Position numbers and translations under genes: made by a program
Notes under the pieces: generated by a model
The model's input: the letters and a program-made list of their open reading frames with translations, nothing else
Told to the model about the DNA's origin: nothing
The model's database searches: none
In this document: positions 61,944-64,000 of the stretch, piece by piece
Layout of the letters: every line of letters starts with the position of its first letter
Numbering within the stretch: position 1 is the stretch's first letter
Assembly: GCA_007844125.1 (NCBI GenBank)
Contig: CM017557.1
Location: 66,686,603 to 66,750,602 of the forward strand
Length of the DNA: 64,000 bases
DNA from: Sinonovacula constricta
Taxonomy: Eukaryota; Mollusca; Bivalvia; Cardiida; Solecurtidae
Reading direction: 5' to 3'

Positions 61944-62638
61944 GTAGGTACACAAACCATCCCACATTTGTATCTTCCGTATTTTGATTTTTAATGGGTC
62001 TTTGAGCTGAAGGATTTATTTTCTCCTCAAGGTGGGTTAGACTCCACAGTGCTTAGTTAAAAAATCCTTTCTCTTTTTTCATTTAATATTTTAATGTATG
62101 TTGAAAAATACTATGAGAAAATGTTCTCAATTTTAATGTATATTTTCAAATCATTTGTAACCATGTCTATTTCGATGTCATTTTTGTGGTTTATCAAGTT
62201 GAATATTGATAAACCATAAAAGGGAACCTTTTTTTCTTTAATTATAAAATATGTCTGTACATAAATCAGATGTTTTAGTATAAATCTTTTAAATGGTTTA
62301 GAATTATTACTTGTAGTGCGTTAGAAAATATTTTAATCGTTTAAGTACTGGATTTTTGCATTTATCAGTATACTTACCTTATATACTTATTTTTACTTTT
62401 TCAAACTTAACTTGAGGAAGAAAATCAAAACCATAAGGCTATTAGGTCATTGTCTTGATTCTTGGGCATGAATAGGTATTCTGTTCTGTATGCATGAGTA
62501 TGCGACTACATATCCTTTTATGTTTCTTCTTTTATTTTTTTATTGTTGTTTATTTTCATGCATGATTTCTTGTTGTGTCACTTGTATGGAAAATAGATGA
62601 GGCAAATTTTGTATCTGTGGTTTTTGTTCAATTCTAAG

Positions 62639-62873
62639 GAGGTGCCCATGGTGTAGTGGTAGAGTCGCCAACATGTAATTCCTCTGACTGCTAAGCCTCT
62701 CACTGCATGGGTTCAGGTCCAGTTAAGGGCTAAGGACTTAATGTAGGAAACTGACCTACAGTGCAACGGTGGTTCTACCTAGACGTTTGTTTGGGGTCTT
62801 TCTCCACCAAAATAGCCGAACGTCGCTATAATGTTCATAATTCGTCACTGAGATGTATTTCAAAAAAACAAAA
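62639..62873 (+). repeat. SINE C
   Basis: GGTGCCCATGGTGTAGTGGT, AGAGTCGCC, GGGTTCAGGTCC, GGTTCTACCTAGACGTTTG, AAATAGCCGAACGTCGC, tail with AAAAAAACAAAAC. Confidence 0.7.
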
Positions 62874-63764
62874 CTGTTCTGTTCTGTTTATGTTAACAAG
62901 TACACATTCTTCTATATCCAGTTCATCTGATTATGTGGAATGATAACTAGTTGTTGTTGGATGGACATAGACATGTTTGATGATCTGAGAATGGAAATAC
63001 AAAAAAAAAATGCTTTTGTTTTGGTTCTTCTTTTTGAAATGATAAAGTGAAATAGTGTTGTGTTATCATTAGTTGGAAATTCTTTCATGGTCTTCATGTT
63101 AGTTATTTTTTGTTAAAATGTGTTAAATGCAATTTTGTAGTAAAGGAAAGGAAATCTACAGTTTGTCAGAGTTGTCAGTTTGATCTTTTTATTTATTTTG
63201 TTATTTATTTTTTATTTTTACAGTTCTCTCTACATATTTTCTTATCTCAAAAACTGTTAAACAAACATCTCTTTGTAATTTATGATTAATTTTTCTTAGT
63301 ATGTTCAGTTTTCATCATTGAAGGTACCTTGTTTAAATTTAGTACTAATTGTGATCATTTTTAATCTGCATGAAGTTTTAATTAACATAATCAATAATAG
63401 TAGGTATATATTTGAACTGTACATGTAATTTTCTGCACTGTCTATTTAACCCTTTACTAGCTTAAAACACTGTAAGTGTGGGGTATGTTTTATGTTAATG
63501 TGTCGGTGTTTCCAGCAAGTAAAGGGTGAATGCATGTATGAAGGGAACGCCTGTGTAATGGATATGTCAGGGATCGGTTGTGCTGTCATATGTTTTTATG
63601 CAACATATTTTTCCTATAAAATATTTCAGGAATGTACTTACCATTTATCATGTATCCTCAGGTGTCAATTCTGCGTACCCATAATAAACATACCCACCCA
63701 GTTAAAACATAAACCAAGAGATATGTAGAGCTATAAATCTACTGTTGAAAAGTCTTTATTCTCA

Positions 63765-64000
63765 TCTTGCATAATAATGATTTTCTTTATAATCTGCAGC
63801 TGCATGAATAGGATATGCAGCATCAACATCATCAGGACTATTTTTTCCCTTATGATTGATATTGCAATCATCATAAACAGCAGAAATTTCATCATCATCA
63901 CCCCACGCCATCATGGTTATTTTGATCATGGTCATCTTCTTCATCATCTTCACTATGTTTATCTTTATCATCCTTGCTTTCATCACTTTTCATCATTATT
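63765..64000. repeat. ATC/GAT-rich low-complexity end of window
   Basis: Frequent ATCATC triplets. An open frame on the minus strand is rich in Lys, Met and Asp and looks like repeat translation, not a gene. Confidence 0.5.

Overview
The window looks like AT-rich, intron-dominated DNA from an invertebrate animal. A bivalve mollusc is the most likely source. I infer this from the long introns with GT-AG borders, several tRNA-derived SINE families, and an interspersed element beginning TAGCTCACCTGAGC of a kind I associate with bivalve genomes. The species cannot be read from the sequence. There is no bacterial gene organisation, and no intact transposase or reverse transcriptase was seen.

One gene can be reconstructed, on the + strand. 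It encodes a CEP170-like centrosomal protein (FHA domain) and covers at least 3631-54935. Exons: E1 3631(or 3658)-3825, E2 16385-16507, E3 32723-32812, E4 46527-46608, E5 54301-54494, microexon E6 54921-54935, and a weak candidate E7 61890-61943. E2 to E5 join in one frame into an FHA domain with the order LGRE, SVDKRH, YGTYVND, RIPEQ, which is close to the N-terminus of vertebrate CEP170. The 3' part of the gene, including the long disordered and coiled-coil regions expected of CEP170, lies beyond the window. The intron between E4 and E5 has the signature of a minor-spliceosome (U12-type) AT-AC intron: 5' ATATCCTTTT, branch site TTCCTTGAC, 3' AC. A second feature of interest is a 33-nt, in-frame, splice-site-flanked near-duplicate of the end of E2, at 16579-16611.

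Introns make up about 98 % of the gene (12.6, 16.2, 13.7, 7.7 and 0.4 kb). They hold at least seven unrelated minisatellite arrays (units 65, about 35/38, 49, 56, 70, 33 and 85 bp), three abundant SINE-like families (called A, B and C here), a short palindromic element (D), and a MITE family with TTAA flanks. Two arrays appear to have grown out of dispersed repeats: the 65-bp array from the core of SINE B, and the 85-bp array from palindromic element D. The 33-bp array has a unit divisible by three, so it is open in several frames on both strands and produces long false ORFs.

Regions: 1-3600 upstream DNA with repeat relics; 3631-3825 first recognised coding exon; 3826-16384 intron 1 (SINEs, MITEs, CT-rich block, trinucleotide microsatellites); 16508-32722 intron 2 (65, 35/38, 49 and 56 bp arrays); 32813-46526 intron 3 (70 and 33 bp arrays, a young SINE with a perfect target-site duplication); 46609-54300 U12 intron 4 (85 bp array); 54495-64000 microexon, repeats and a possible further exon.
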